From positions 248,001 through 312,000 of the forward strand of contig CAWGJH010000008.1 in NCBI GenBank assembly GCA_963822695.1: a DNA stretch of 64,000 nucleotides, written 5' to 3'. The position numbers and the translations under genes were made by a program. Shown here piece by piece: positions 39,181-48,206 of the stretch; the stretch's first letter is position 1, and every line of letters begins with the position of its first letter. A model generated the notes under the pieces. It did not search any database and was not told where the DNA came from. It worked only from the letters and a program-made list of their open reading frames with translations. Source of the stretch: GCA-003244245 sp963822695 (GTDB taxonomy: Bacteria > Actinomycetota > Actinomycetes > Mycobacteriales > Pseudonocardiaceae).

Positions 39181-42100
39181 ATATGAGAGATAGAGAAAGA
39201 AAGATTATAAGATTAGAGAAGGATAGGTAAAAAAGATGAAAAGAAAGAGATAAGATGAGAAAGAGAGAAGTTAGAATGAGAAAATATATGATGTGACTAT
39301 AATGGGTAAAAGAATATGAGAGTAAGTGCAGTAAAAATAGATGAGAGAAAGAAAGAAGAAAGATAAAGAGAGAAAGACTATGAAGAAAGAATATAAGGAA
39401 GAGATAAATAGGTGAGAGAAGGCTAAGAAGATAATAAGATAGAAGATATAGGAGAAAGGATATTATAGATAGAGAATGTAGAGGAAGAAGACGATAAGAG
39501 AGAGATAGAGAATTTATTACATCGCGACACCTACGAGATGAGACTTTGAGAGCTAGAACAAAATGAGAAGAAGATGAAGAGAAAGATGTAAAAGATGAAT
39601 AAATAGGGATAAATAGATGATAGATATAATTAGGAATTGAATAGGGATAAAAAAAAGAAGAGAGATACGAGAAGAAAAGATGATAATGAGATGAGAAGAA
39701 GAGATATTAAAAGTTTGATATAGAGAGCTATGACATCGGAACGTTAGACTATAGAGATGAGAGATGAGATTATAAGTTGCGACGAGTAGAGATGAGAGAG
39801 CATCTGAGAGAAATTGAAGAGAGAGAATAAATTATAAGATTAAGATAAATACAGAAAGAGAATTAGAAAGAAGAAAGAAAACAATGAGTAAGATATAGGA
39901 GAGTTAGAGAGAATGATAAAAAAAAAAAGAAAGAAGATAAAATAATTGAGATGAGAAGAAAATATATAGAGATAGAAATAGAAATTAGAGAGAGAGCTAT
40001 ATATACCTGTAAAGAGGACATTGAAGGAGAAGTTCTACTCATAGAATAGAAGATCATTATACAGAAAATATGAAAATAGGTATAATTATTTCTTATCTAC
40101 TGTACTTACTTTAAAGGAGTGAGTGTAAGTGCGAAATAAATGTAGGTGATAGAATGAGAAAATGTATCATTTACTGTTCTGTCCCCACTTTGCTTATCTT
40201 TAGGAGATGATGAATTATCTTATATTTGATATTCTGTGTAGAAATTTTTATTATTAAGCGAATTATTTTCTTTAGTTAGGACTGTGAGAGTTTTTTTATT
40301 ACGCGACTCTCCTCTCCATTTAGGTATAGGCACTGATGTTCTGTTATTGAATAAATTGAATAAAAATTAAGGGAGAAGAAGAGCTAGCTGTACAATTCTC
40401 TGAATAGACTGTGACTTGACGTACTTATGCTAAACTCTATAATACTCCCGGCCTCTAGAAAAGAGATTTTCGATGAGTTATTCTACTAACAATTTGCGCT
40501 GCACTCGTACCCTATTCTCTCTATGAAATGCGACGAATTTCACTTATTCAGCGCGTAACTGATCAGCACCTATCATGAGAGAGTTCAATGAAAGATAGAG
40601 TATATGTTCAATGATAAGGATGATGAATAGATCAATAACAATGATCACTGAGTGCTCAATAACACTGCTCGCGAGACTGTATGTACCGATGTGCCATTTC
40701 ACCATATATTACGACTATTTAACTGTGTGTCCTGAGCCTGAGCTAGGAGAGTTAGAAGAGTTAGATAGAGATGATGTTAGAGAGATAAACGAATTAGATG
40801 AGCGAGTATTGCAATTTTATGATTTTCGACGAAGATCAAGACGACTAGTGAGATTACGAAGTGCAAAAATACTCTCTAGGAGGACTTGATAGATCATGAT
40901 ATCCAGTGTTCATCACATACGTCGCGCTACATACCACTTAACAAACGAGGATAAGGAATGATGATCACTGAAGACTGATGAATAACTGCTAGACGATTAA
41001 CATCGTCAACCAAACGAAACATCGAGTCTAACAAATACTATGAACACTAAGCCATTGATACCGCTGCAGAGATGAAGACGAGAAGATTAGAAAGATGATA
41101 AATGAGAAACAAAGATATAAAAATATGCTGGAAAACATAAAGTGATATAATTGAGTGAGATAAAGCTATAAATGAAGAGATACTACAAATGAATCGCTAA
41201 TAAGATAGAAACTATGATGAGATAAAAGAGAAGAAAGATAATTGATGAAATAGAGTAAATAAAAAAAGAAGAGAAAATAGAGATAAAGAAGAGAAAATGA
41301 GAAGAGAGATGATCATAGATGAATACCTAAAGAAAGAGATAAATGAAGAGAATGATATAGATGAAGAAGAAAAAGAGAGAGATAGAGATGATGAAGAAAA
41401 AAGATGAAAAGATGAGAGATAAGATAAAGGAGAGAAGATAGAAGATGAAAGATAAGAATGATAAATGAATAAAGAAGATTAATTCAACTGTCAATAGGGA
41501 GAGAGTGGAGTGCTGCTATATGAGTCACCTCCTAGGCCTGACGCCAATAGAAAGAGATAAGAGAGATGCTGAGAAAAGAGACTAGCGAAACCAAAAGGAT
41601 AGCAATAATAAGGAGAGAAAATAAAGGAACTGAATGAAGAGAATTAGAAAAGTGTATATGAAAGAGAAGAGGATCAACAGCGCTCTATATAGAAGACTGA
41701 TATGATGTTAAAACTAAACAGAGAGAGAGAGCAGCGAGTCTGCGCAATCTAACACCGTACCAATCTCTAGGGAAGCGCTAAGCGTGAACGCGCTCCTGTA
41801 AAATTGACGCTGTAGAGAGAGTAGTGCTCGACGTCCTCGGTTAGAGTCTAAGCTCGATGACTGCTCCCACGACTATACGCCCACTACGACCCTAACGCCC
41901 TAACAATATCTCTACCCTCGATGTACTCACTAGGAATAGGTGATACGCTGAATGAGTGTAATCCCCGCGCAATAAAAAACTGCTAGATAATCTGATAGAG
42001 AATAAATGAAAAAGATAGAGATAAATGAAAGAGAAAATAAAGATGAAAGATAAAGAAAGATAGCTCGTTAAAGCTAGATGAGTAGAGTTAGATATAGATC

Positions 42101-42540
42101 TGCTCAGAAATCAAGATACCTATCCGAATAGGCTACATCAGAAAACAGGGAAACAGAGAGAAGAGACTAGTGCAAGAAACAACGATGACAATGCTGATAC
42201 TCTTTGCGCCCTCATCACCCCCGCTCTCACCAACATGAAGATAGTCGGTGAACTCGTGATATAAGAACTCAAAAGTAAGCAATAAAGAGAATGCTCAACA
42301 CAAAATCGCTAACCCGAAAAAACCAACTATCCGTAATTAAGAAGAAGCTAAGAGAGATGATATAAGTAGGATAATACTATGATAACTACAAGATGCTAAA
42401 GTGATATATGCACTGTAGCAGTGAACTCTGACGAAAGTGTGAACCTGTATTATATAAAAATAACTATGATAGATGTAGATAGTGATAGGGAAGTATGAAA
42501 TGATGAGAGAGTTAGAGATGATAAGAGCCACTGGGCTGGA
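39181..42540. other. AT-rich, purine-biased, cytosine-poor non-coding DNA
   Basis: About 3.4 kb whose plus strand is dominated by A and G. In 39181-39480 I count only four C in 300 bases, and in 41221-41460 only three in 240. Stops occur densely in all frames. Patches of balanced composition (for example 40070-41060, 41740-41960 and 42180-42330) interrupt the purine runs. No gene, RNA family or simple tandem repeat is recognisable. The composition is foreign to the rest of the window. It could be a decayed insertion, structured non-coding DNA or an assembly artefact. Confidence 0.8.
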
Positions 42541-42956
42541 ACACACAGTTAAAACAGTCAGATACTGCAGTCGTCACCCACAGTCTCCGACGAAATCACC
42601 ACCCCACCCTCTGATTCCTCACGGATTCGGTTAGTGTCGTGTCAGTGATTGGCTTTTTTACTAGCCGCATTTGCAGCACACCTATGTGCCGTTGACATGG
42701 TGCTTGTAACAGCCCTAGCGCACGCACGCGGCATGCTGATAACTCCCTTGCGCTGGTGCTGTTAGATAGGGGGTATAGGGGATGGTGGGAGAGTTCGTGA
42801 TGGTTAGAGCTACTAGACCAAGAGGTATTCATCTGCTCATGAAGTCTCTCTTGGACACAAGAGGCCTTAGTTCTCGTTGTGAGATCTTAGTTGTCAGCGG
42901 TGAGAGATCATGACTGGCATAAATGGGAACGAGCGTCCTCTAGTCGAGATGTAGAG
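42541..42956. other. Right-hand transition zone, no credible gene
   Basis: Composition returns to mixed and then GC-rich. Short open frames exist on the minus strand but show neither coding bias nor recognisable motifs. I see nothing else in it. Confidence 0.5.
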
Positions 42957-43244
42957 CTACTTACGAGAGGAATGTCCGGAAAAAACGGCCCGCGCTGCTC
43001 TCACGGTACTTAGCTTGCGCCACGTCGCTTGAGAGATGTTGCGATTCGGCGTCTCTGATTTAGAGCGAGTTCCGCTCACGTTGCTGTTAGTTGTGCTCGT
43101 CAGCGAGATTTGCGCGTCGAGAACTCCGAGAGCCTGGTCAAGTGGGTTGGGAATGTGCATCGCTAGCTCCTTTGTGTGTTGTGCCGGTCGTGGGCCGCGA
43201 TCCACTACATCCGATGTAACTTTAGACAGCTCCCGGTTCTTCAT
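42957..43244 (-). CDS. Small unknown protein, MKNR-type copy 1
   Basis: A 95-residue open frame beginning MKNRELSKVTSD. I do not recognise a family. Its 5' end and about 35 bases upstream (GCAGCTC, CTCGATGGAG, TACC, ATGAAGAACCG) match the corresponding region of the small gene at 43927-44049. The two therefore belong to a duplicated cassette, each following a DUF6907-like gene. The C-terminal half is Ser/Thr/Arg-rich and may be a neutral extension near the decayed zone. Whether it is translated is uncertain. Confidence 0.4.
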   Translation of the reverse strand: MKNRELSKVTSDVVDRGPRPAQHTKELAMHIPNPLDQALGVLDAQISLTSTTNSNVSGTRSKSETPNRNISQATWRKLSTVRAARAVFSGHSSRK

Positions 43245-43312
43245 AGGTAACTACCTCCATCGAGATCGAGAGCTGCGAACCGCCTTGTCGCGAGCGTCCC
43301 GCGCGGCCTCGT

Positions 43313-43654
43313 TCAGTTTCGTATTTTCGAAACAGTGGTGGCGTCAGCGAGATCGCACAGGACTAGTAGTCGCTTCGCGAGGGTCCTCACTTCATCGGGG
43401 AGTACCTCCAGATGAATACCTTGGCCCGACTCAGGGTTGATCGCGATGAAGGAAACGTCCGTGCGAGGGAAACGGGGGTAATGAGCACGATCACGGCGGA
43501 TCAGACCGAGATCGACCGCGATGTGATGAGTACGCCAGCTGAGGGCGGCGCCAGTGTGCCACAGATTCTCAGCGGACGTAACACACGATCCAGTGCGGGT
43601 GCACCAGGCCGGGTGATCACTGTCGGTGGTATGAGGGGGACTATGTTCAGACAC
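43313..43654 (-). CDS. DUF6907-like protein, copy 1
   Basis: A 113-residue protein of exactly the same length as the paralogue at 44426-44767. Shared features are PAWC near residue 16, a second cysteine (SCVT), GAxLSW, RTD, and a C-terminal RTLAKRLLVLCDLADAT segment. The start at GTG 43654 is chosen from an AGGAAGG box at seven bases. The function is unknown; small proteins with a PxWC motif of this kind are frequent in actinomycete regulatory cassettes and mobile elements. The family label is from memory. Confidence 0.65.
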   Translation of the reverse strand: MSEHSPPHTTDSDHPAWCTRTGSCVTSAENLWHTGAALSWRTHHIAVDLGLIRRDRAHYPRFPRTDVSFIAINPESGQGIHLEVLPDEVRTLAKRLLVLCDLADATTVSKIRN

Positions 43655-43744
43655 GGGTTTGCCTTCCTGGGTGGATGAGGTGGGTAGGTCAAGGCCCTGG
43701 GTTGGTGGTCGCACACCGGTTCAGGGCCGCTTACGTCGGTGCCG

Positions 43745-43930
43745 CTAGAAGACCCGCCGGTAGACCGGCGTCACGGCCGTTGCCTGGTCGAGCGCATCAG
43801 AGGTGGTGGCGTAGGCGGCCGTCGTGCCGGCCGGGTCAGTCTTGGCTGAGGCCTCATGTGCGGTCCAGGCTGCTTTGTATTCGGGATCCGCAGCGAACAG
43901 CCAGAAATCGGACAGTCGCATGGTGATCAC
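43745..43930 (-). CDS. Small unknown acidic protein (about 58-61 aa)
   Basis: The frame reads MRLSDFWLFAADPEYKAAWTAHEAS and ends VYRRVF, with GC-rich third positions and no low-complexity stretch, so it is probably a real gene. The first methionine (MITMRL) overlaps the preceding gene's stop by four bases. No known motif. It lies between the two DUF6907 copies in a co-directional run. Confidence 0.5.
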   Translation of the reverse strand: MITMRLSDFWLFAADPEYKAAWTAHEASAKTDPAGTTAAYATTSDALDQATAVTPVYRRVF

Positions 43931-44049
43931 TTCCGTTCAGAACAGAGTCGTGTGCGGGAGTTGACGCTGCCGAGCATGATCTCGCCTCTTGTTTCCTCCA
44001 CGAAGGTGATGTGACGCGTCATCTCAGAGACAGTTCTGCGGTTCTTCAT
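43927..44049 (-). CDS. Short peptide, MKNR-type copy 2 (40 aa)
   Basis: A 40-residue peptide starting MKNRRTVSEMTRHITF and ending RTRLCSERK. The 5' end is homologous to that of the gene at 42957-43244. An in-frame ATG 24 bases upstream of MKNR could be the true start. It overlaps the next gene by four bases. The function is unknown. Confidence 0.4.
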   Translation of the reverse strand: MKNRRTVSEMTRHITFVEETRGEIMLGSVNSRTRLCSERK

Positions 44050-44089
44050 GGGGGTATCTATCTCCATCGAGGTCATGAGCTGCGAATCA

Positions 44090-44278
44090 CTACGTGGGCA
44101 GAGCCCGCGACAACCCGTCGGCACGGTTGTGAATTGCTGAGCGCTCGGTAAGCTTGTCGAGGAGCCAGGAGGGTGCAGGTTTGCCGGTGGCGGCCACGAG
44201 CGCTACGGCGTAGCGCGACCAGGCGGCGTGCGCGAGGTCCCGGGGATCCCGCGACCGGGTCTCGTTGCTACTGCGCAC
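44090..44278 (-). CDS. Small unknown protein (62 aa)
   Basis: Starts at GTG 44278, overlapping the end of the upstream 54-residue gene by 11 bases. The sequence (DPRDLAHAAWSRYAVALVAATGKPAP, SWLLDKLTERSAIH) looks like a compact helical protein with normal high-GC codon use. No family recognised. Part of the co-directional run downstream of the second DUF6907 gene. Confidence 0.5.
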   Translation of the reverse strand: MRSSNETRSRDPRDLAHAAWSRYAVALVAATGKPAPSWLLDKLTERSAIHNRADGLSRALPT

Positions 44279-44432
44279 GGCGCTGGTCCCCCTCCGGCCC
44301 GTTCAGAGCGTGGTACAGCTCCGCCGCCGTGGAGCCGGCCAGGTCCTTGTTCTCCAGGCTCTCGTTGGGATCGGCGAGGACCTGCCGCGCGATAGCAAGG
44401 TTTTCCTGGAGCACTCGCCGAATGTTCACCAC
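44268..44432 (-). CDS. Small unknown protein (54 aa)
   Basis: From GTG 44432 the frame reads VVNIRRVLQENLAIARQVLADP and ends GPEGDQRRAQ at TAG 44268-44270. It overlaps the DUF6907 gene's stop by seven bases and the next gene's start by 11, a chain of translational coupling. Two amphipathic helices are likely. No family recognised. Confidence 0.5.
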   Translation of the reverse strand: MVNIRRVLQENLAIARQVLADPNESLENKDLAGSTAAELYHALNGPEGDQRRAQ

Positions 44433-44767
44433 CGCTGCCTCCCACTCATCGAGGTGGCGTCGGCGAGGTCGGCCAGGGCGATCAGGCGCCGGGCGAAGGT
44501 GCGGGCCTCACCGGGCGGCAGGTACACGTGCGCGGCGTCCTCAGCACCCGGAGCGGTGAGCCGCAACGCGATGTCGGTCCGGGCGAACCCCGGGTGATGG
44601 GCTTCGTCCGCGCGACACAAGTTGATCTCAACGTCCGCGTTCGCGGTAGACCACGACAGCTCAGCCCCACTGTGGTAGGTGACCTCCGCGTCGGTGACAC
44701 AGTTCTCGCGGTCACACCAAGCCGGGCACACATGCCGATGGCCGTGATGGGTGGAACGATCAGACAT
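44426..44767 (-). CDS. DUF6907-like protein, copy 2
   Basis: A 113-residue paralogue of the protein at 43313-43654. It carries PAWC and NCVT, GAELSW, HPGFARTDIAL, and RTFARRLIALADLADAT near the C terminus. The start at ATG 44767 follows GGAG at eight bases. It is the promoter-proximal gene of the minus-strand run and lies divergent from the XRE regulator, whose operator candidates are in the shared 250-base gap. The function is unknown. Confidence 0.65.
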   Translation of the reverse strand: MSDRSTHHGHRHVCPAWCDRENCVTDAEVTYHSGAELSWSTANADVEINLCRADEAHHPGFARTDIALRLTAPGAEDAAHVYLPPGEARTFARRLIALADLADATSMSGRQRW

Positions 44768-44888
44768 GGGTTCATCTCCTGTCATCTCAGGTGGATGGAT
44801 CAAGGCCTCGGGTCGGTGCTCGCTACACCGGCTCGGGGCCGCTTACTCCTGTGCTAGCGGCAGCTGCCTCTGGCCAGAGGTGATCACA

Positions 44889-44998
44889 TTAGCGCTAATA
44901 ATAGCGCCACCGCAAGCGGTCAGACGCGCGCGGCATCCTCCGTTTTGGCAGTTAGATCGAGGGCATGGTGCCCGTGCGCTACTATTGGCGCTGGTGAC
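44889..44998. promoter_or_regulatory. Candidate operators for the divergent XRE regulator
   Basis: Between the DUF6907 gene and the regulator lie a 10-bp palindrome TTAGCGCTAA (44889-44898), a half-site TAGCGCC (44902-44908) and TTGGCGCTGG (about 44985-44994). The shared core is AGCGC/GCGCT. The distribution across a divergent promoter gap suits autoregulation by the XRE protein. No promoter hexamers are clear enough to call. Confidence 0.45.
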
Positions 44999-45017
44999 AG
45001 CGGTGTCAGGAGGGTTG

Positions 45018-45356
45018 ATGGGGCAAGGTTGGGATGCCGTCGCGGCGGCCATCAACACCCGTTTGGAGGAGCTGGGTATGACGCAGGTTGAGTTGTCTGC
45101 CCGGTCCGGGGTGAGCGTGGCGACCTTGCGCCAGCTCCAACGCAACGACCAGCCGCGCCGCCGCAATCCTCGCACGCTGGCCGCTGTGTCCGAGGGGCTA
45201 CGCTGGCCGAAACAGCACCTAGCGCGCGTCCTTGACGGTGACAACGCCGACGTCGAGCCGGCCAACCTCGCCGAGGAGGTGCGATTGATCCGCGCCGAAC
45301 TCGGAGACCTGAGGTCCCGTATCGAGGCAGTTGAGCGCGACCGGCACGATGGGTGA
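45018..45356 (+). CDS. XRE-family helix-turn-helix regulator of the element
   Basis: A 112-residue protein with an N-terminal HTH (RLEELGMTQVELSARSGVSVATLRQLQ, about residues 15-42) and a C-terminal helix rich in charged residues (EEVRLIRAELGDLRSRIEAVERD), probably a dimerisation coiled coil. The start at ATG 45018 follows AGGAGGG. It is divergent from the small-gene run and likely controls it and itself. Comparable regulators control excision and transfer in AICEs. Confidence 0.75.
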   Translation: MGQGWDAVAAAINTRLEELGMTQVELSARSGVSVATLRQLQRNDQPRRRNPRTLAAVSEGLRWPKQHLARVLDGDNADVEPANLAEEVRLIRAELGDLRSRIEAVERDRHDG

Positions 45357-45682
45357 CTACGTGCGACGACCTCCGCGTCGAAGGGGGCAGGGTGAGCCTG
45401 CAAGGCTGCGGGTTGTCGAGCCCCGGTTGTTTGCAGTCCTTCGTGCTGACCGCCGGCCACGCACTGGTCTATGAAGTGCCTACGGAAGGGTGAGTGGATG
45501 CCCCGCATCGGGAACGCTGCGCTTGGAACCATGCGAAAAGGATGGGCTAGCTCCCAAGCCCTTGTCACCGAGATTTGCTCCAAGACATTAACGGTGCTCC
45601 GGCGCAAGCCTCTTGCGTCTGCGCAAGAGGCTTGCGTTGCATGCGTCGGGTGTACTACTCGCTTCCTGATAGGAAAGGTGAT
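45357..45682. other. Intergenic region with a perfect hairpin ahead of the cargo pair
   Basis: A 15-bp perfect inverted repeat, CGCAAGCCTCTTGCG at 45603-45617 and its complement at 45622-45636, has a four-base loop and ends 46 bases before the next start. No T-run follows. It may terminate the XRE transcript or act as a leader hairpin. A short frame through it (45471-45692) has no coding support. Confidence 0.5.
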
Positions 45683-46552
45683 ATGGGGGTAAGGGCTACA
45701 CCGCTCGGACGCATTGTGGAGGGCTCCGCCGGCTTCATGATGTCCGATGTGGCGTTTTTAACTGATCTCAACGAGAGCACGCTCTCACGTCTCTGGGATG
45801 ATCCTAACTGGCTGGATCGAATTTCCGGGAAGTCGCTTCAAGCTATCGTTAGCGCCGTTCCTCGTGTTGGCGAGTATATCCTCGCCTATGCGTTGGTGGA
45901 TCGCCGCACTCGACTAGCTGACAACCTTAGTGGTCATGGCGTCACAGTAGACCGCGAGGCGTTCACAACCCTGATTCAGGATTACAGGATTCCGGAACAG
46001 TGTCTGAGTAATGCGCTTAATGCAGCCGTTGCGATCCTTACGGGCGACGTCAGCCATGCGGCAGCGTGGCTTGCTCGGTTCTGGGAACAAAATCAGGACC
46101 GCGCGCTAGGGCATCTCTTAGGAACATTAGATGGCCCGCAACTACTTACTGATTCGAGCCCTCTTATTTCTGCCTCGGTCGATCTCGCAGACCAGCTCGC
46201 CAGGCGAACGAATTCTTTTCACGCGATCGTCGGTCGAGCCAACCTAACGCATCATCTAGCCCGCGTTTCGGGCATCAGTGCAGAGGTACTCGACGTAACC
46301 CGTCAAACCGCCCTGTCATATCGAAGTTCAGTAATGGGACGAGTCATTGCCACCAATGACTTCGATTTAGTCACATATTACTGCTCCTTGATCGACGTGA
46401 AACCTTTTCTATCTACAATCGAGGAGTGGGCCTTCCCAACGTATACGCATGACGTTCAGTGCAACGAACGAAATCTGACATTTAGCTGTGCGCGCGGTAG
46501 TAACCGACACACTGTACGTTCGGGGTGCGCGGCCGAACGGAGTTGCACCTAA
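45683..46552 (+). CDS. Cargo gene A: unknown protein
   Basis: A 289-residue protein with markedly lower GC than the flanking host genes, suggesting separate origin. I recognise no family. The N-terminal 70 residues (MMSDVAFLTDLNESTLSRLWDDPNW) could form a helix-turn-helix. The middle is helical with several tryptophans and aromatic residues, and the last 35 residues hold four cysteines. The start at ATG 45683 follows an AGGAAAGG box. The HEPN-like gene begins 15 bases after its stop, so the two are almost certainly co-transcribed. A regulator or antitoxin role is only inferred. Confidence 0.65.
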   Translation: MGVRATPLGRIVEGSAGFMMSDVAFLTDLNESTLSRLWDDPNWLDRISGKSLQAIVSAVPRVGEYILAYALVDRRTRLADNLSGHGVTVDREAFTTLIQDYRIPEQCLSNALNAAVAILTGDVSHAAAWLARFWEQNQDRALGHLLGTLDGPQLLTDSSPLISASVDLADQLARRTNSFHAIVGRANLTHHLARVSGISAEVLDVTRQTALSYRSSVMGRVIATNDFDLVTYYCSLIDVKPFLSTIEEWAFPTYTHDVQCNERNLTFSCARGSNRHTVRSGCAAERSCT

Positions 46553-46567
46553 GAATAGGAGTCACCA

Positions 46568-47443
46568 ATGTGGGATTACAACAGCCTAATCAGGAAATCC
46601 CAGATATACTTCATGCGGGCCCGGGATCATCCCAAGGCAAATGACGACGAATTCTCATTGTGGCTACTGCTGGGATTGGAGTTCCTCTTACGGGCGCCAC
46701 TGGCCAAAGTGAACAAAACCCTTCTCGCCGACTCAAATAACGACTCAATCTTGCATGCTGCCGGGTTCCCCGGGAATGCAAAACAGAAATCGATTTCAGC
46801 GCAAATTCTGATTGAGCGACTAGGCAAGGTCATCGAGGCGTTCACTAAAGAGCGGCAGGATGACGCCAAAATTCTGATTGAACTCCGCAATGCAGAGCTG
46901 CACACGGGCGAATCTGCATTGACTTTGGACAGTTCGATTTGGCTTCCACGTTTCATGCGAGTTGTCACAGTCATCTGCGCATACCTGACCATGGATCCAG
47001 TGGACCTACTGGGCGAGGAGGTCGTCAAGCAGGGCCAAGCACTGGTAGACGAGGAGGATAAGAAACTCGCGTATGAGGTAAAGAGGCGAATAGCAGCGAG
47101 TCGGGACTTTTTCAGACGACTTCAGGAAGATGAGGTTAACTCACGCCGAGCGATGATTCCCTTCCTTTTCGGCGAACCAACCGGGTCTGCCACCTGTCCC
47201 GCTTGCGAGTCCAAGGCAACCCTGTACGTCAACGATGTTCGAAGAACGAATGAACGACTAGAGAATGGCGTGCTCTACCGCGATATCGTCTACGTGGCAC
47301 GAGAATTTGAATGCACTGTGTGTGGATTGCGACTAACTAATACCGCCGAGATTAAGTGCGCCGGATTACCACAGCAGTACTCGCAGCTCAAACGCGAGAG
47401 TCTTGAAGCTCGATTCCTGGATTCTTACAAACCTGTTAATTAG
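46568..47443 (+). CDS. Cargo gene B: HEPN-like protein with C-terminal zinc ribbon
   Basis: A 291-residue protein. The helical N-terminal domain ends in IELRNAELHTGES, where R107-x4-H112 fits the R-x4-6-H motif of HEPN ribonucleases. The C-terminal domain has two CxxC pairs (C210/C213 in TCPACES and C249/C252 in CTVCGL), a zinc ribbon. HEPN proteins commonly act as toxins or abortive-infection effectors that cut RNA. GC content is low like gene A. It could alternatively be a non-catalytic HEPN; the motif match is by eye. Confidence 0.6.
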   Translation: MWDYNSLIRKSQIYFMRARDHPKANDDEFSLWLLLGLEFLLRAPLAKVNKTLLADSNNDSILHAAGFPGNAKQKSISAQILIERLGKVIEAFTKERQDDAKILIELRNAELHTGESALTLDSSIWLPRFMRVVTVICAYLTMDPVDLLGEEVVKQGQALVDEEDKKLAYEVKRRIAASRDFFRRLQEDEVNSRRAMIPFLFGEPTGSATCPACESKATLYVNDVRRTNERLENGVLYRDIVYVAREFECTVCGLRLTNTAEIKCAGLPQQYSQLKRESLEARFLDSYKPVN

Positions 47444-48206
47444 GGCGACGAGTACCGCGCGGTAGACGCCGATGGCCTAGTTGTCACGACTGACCGGCGA
47501 CTGTATCGGCGATGATCGACTTGGCGCGGTGCCCCGTGCCCGGCCGAACGCGCTCAAAGGTGAGTGTGCAGGGCCGTATTTGGTTGTTGGCGATAGATCC
47601 GGCGTTCCGGTCGGTGAGACTTTCGATACGTCTTCAAGCCGTGGGCATCAGGTCTCGGACGCGCCGCCGCTGCATCCGGCCAGCGTTCGCTCCCGCTCCG
47701 CTCCGCGAGCGCGCCGACAGGCGGCTGATGCGCGACACGAGGATCCAATCGTGGACGTGGTAGCGGTTGCTCCGGGAGAGGGAGGCGCGCATTGTGCGGA
47801 GCCACCCCCAGCGTCAAGCCCTCTGCGCGTCCTGATCCGTCCGGCTCCTCTGGCGGGGTGGTCGGTGAGCAGTGCTCGTTACCGTGGCAAGTAGGTCACG
47901 TCCGGAGGGGCCGGACGGATCAGGAGTAAACGACTTGACCCTGTGCCCCTACGACTCCTCGGTCGGCGTTGCCGGCAAGCCAGGGGCCTGCCGTGTAGGA
48001 CGTCGCCGCAGCCGACGCTATTGAGCAACCGGGGGCACTGGGGATCGCTGCCCTTCACTTGTCCTGGGATCGTCCAGGTCGCGCCGGCCGTCTCAACGCC
48101 AACGGCGCTGTGCATCGCTGCGCGGTGGCCTGCGGCCACCGCTGACGTGGTTCCTCTCCGGCGCTGACACCTGATTCACCCTTCCCTCCGACGAATCTGG
48201 CCGTGC
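47444..48206. other. No recognisable gene; long inverted repeat
   Basis: Open frames exist on both strands but none has recognisable domains. A 19-bp inverted repeat with one mismatch (47831-47849 with 47906-47924) flanks 56 bases and would form a strong stem. Probably decayed cargo. Confidence 0.5.

Noticed and set aside
40611..40889. 92-codon open frame inside the purine-rich region (charged Glu/Arg-rich tail)
   Set aside because: No ribosome site, no recognisable motif, and its composition just reflects the purine bias; chance length is plausible.
39181..42540. CRISPR array or tandem repeat in the low-complexity region
   Set aside because: The GA-rich text looks repetitive but I find no regular repeat-spacer period and no conserved repeat unit.
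42596..42832. 78-codon minus-strand frame at the right border of the AT-rich region
   Set aside because: Sequence is Ser/His-rich at the start and lacks motifs or ribosome site; lies in a transition zone.
47481..47894. 137-codon plus-strand frame after the HEPN-like gene
   Set aside because: No ribosome site or motifs, and the opposite strand is equally open; not enough support for a gene.
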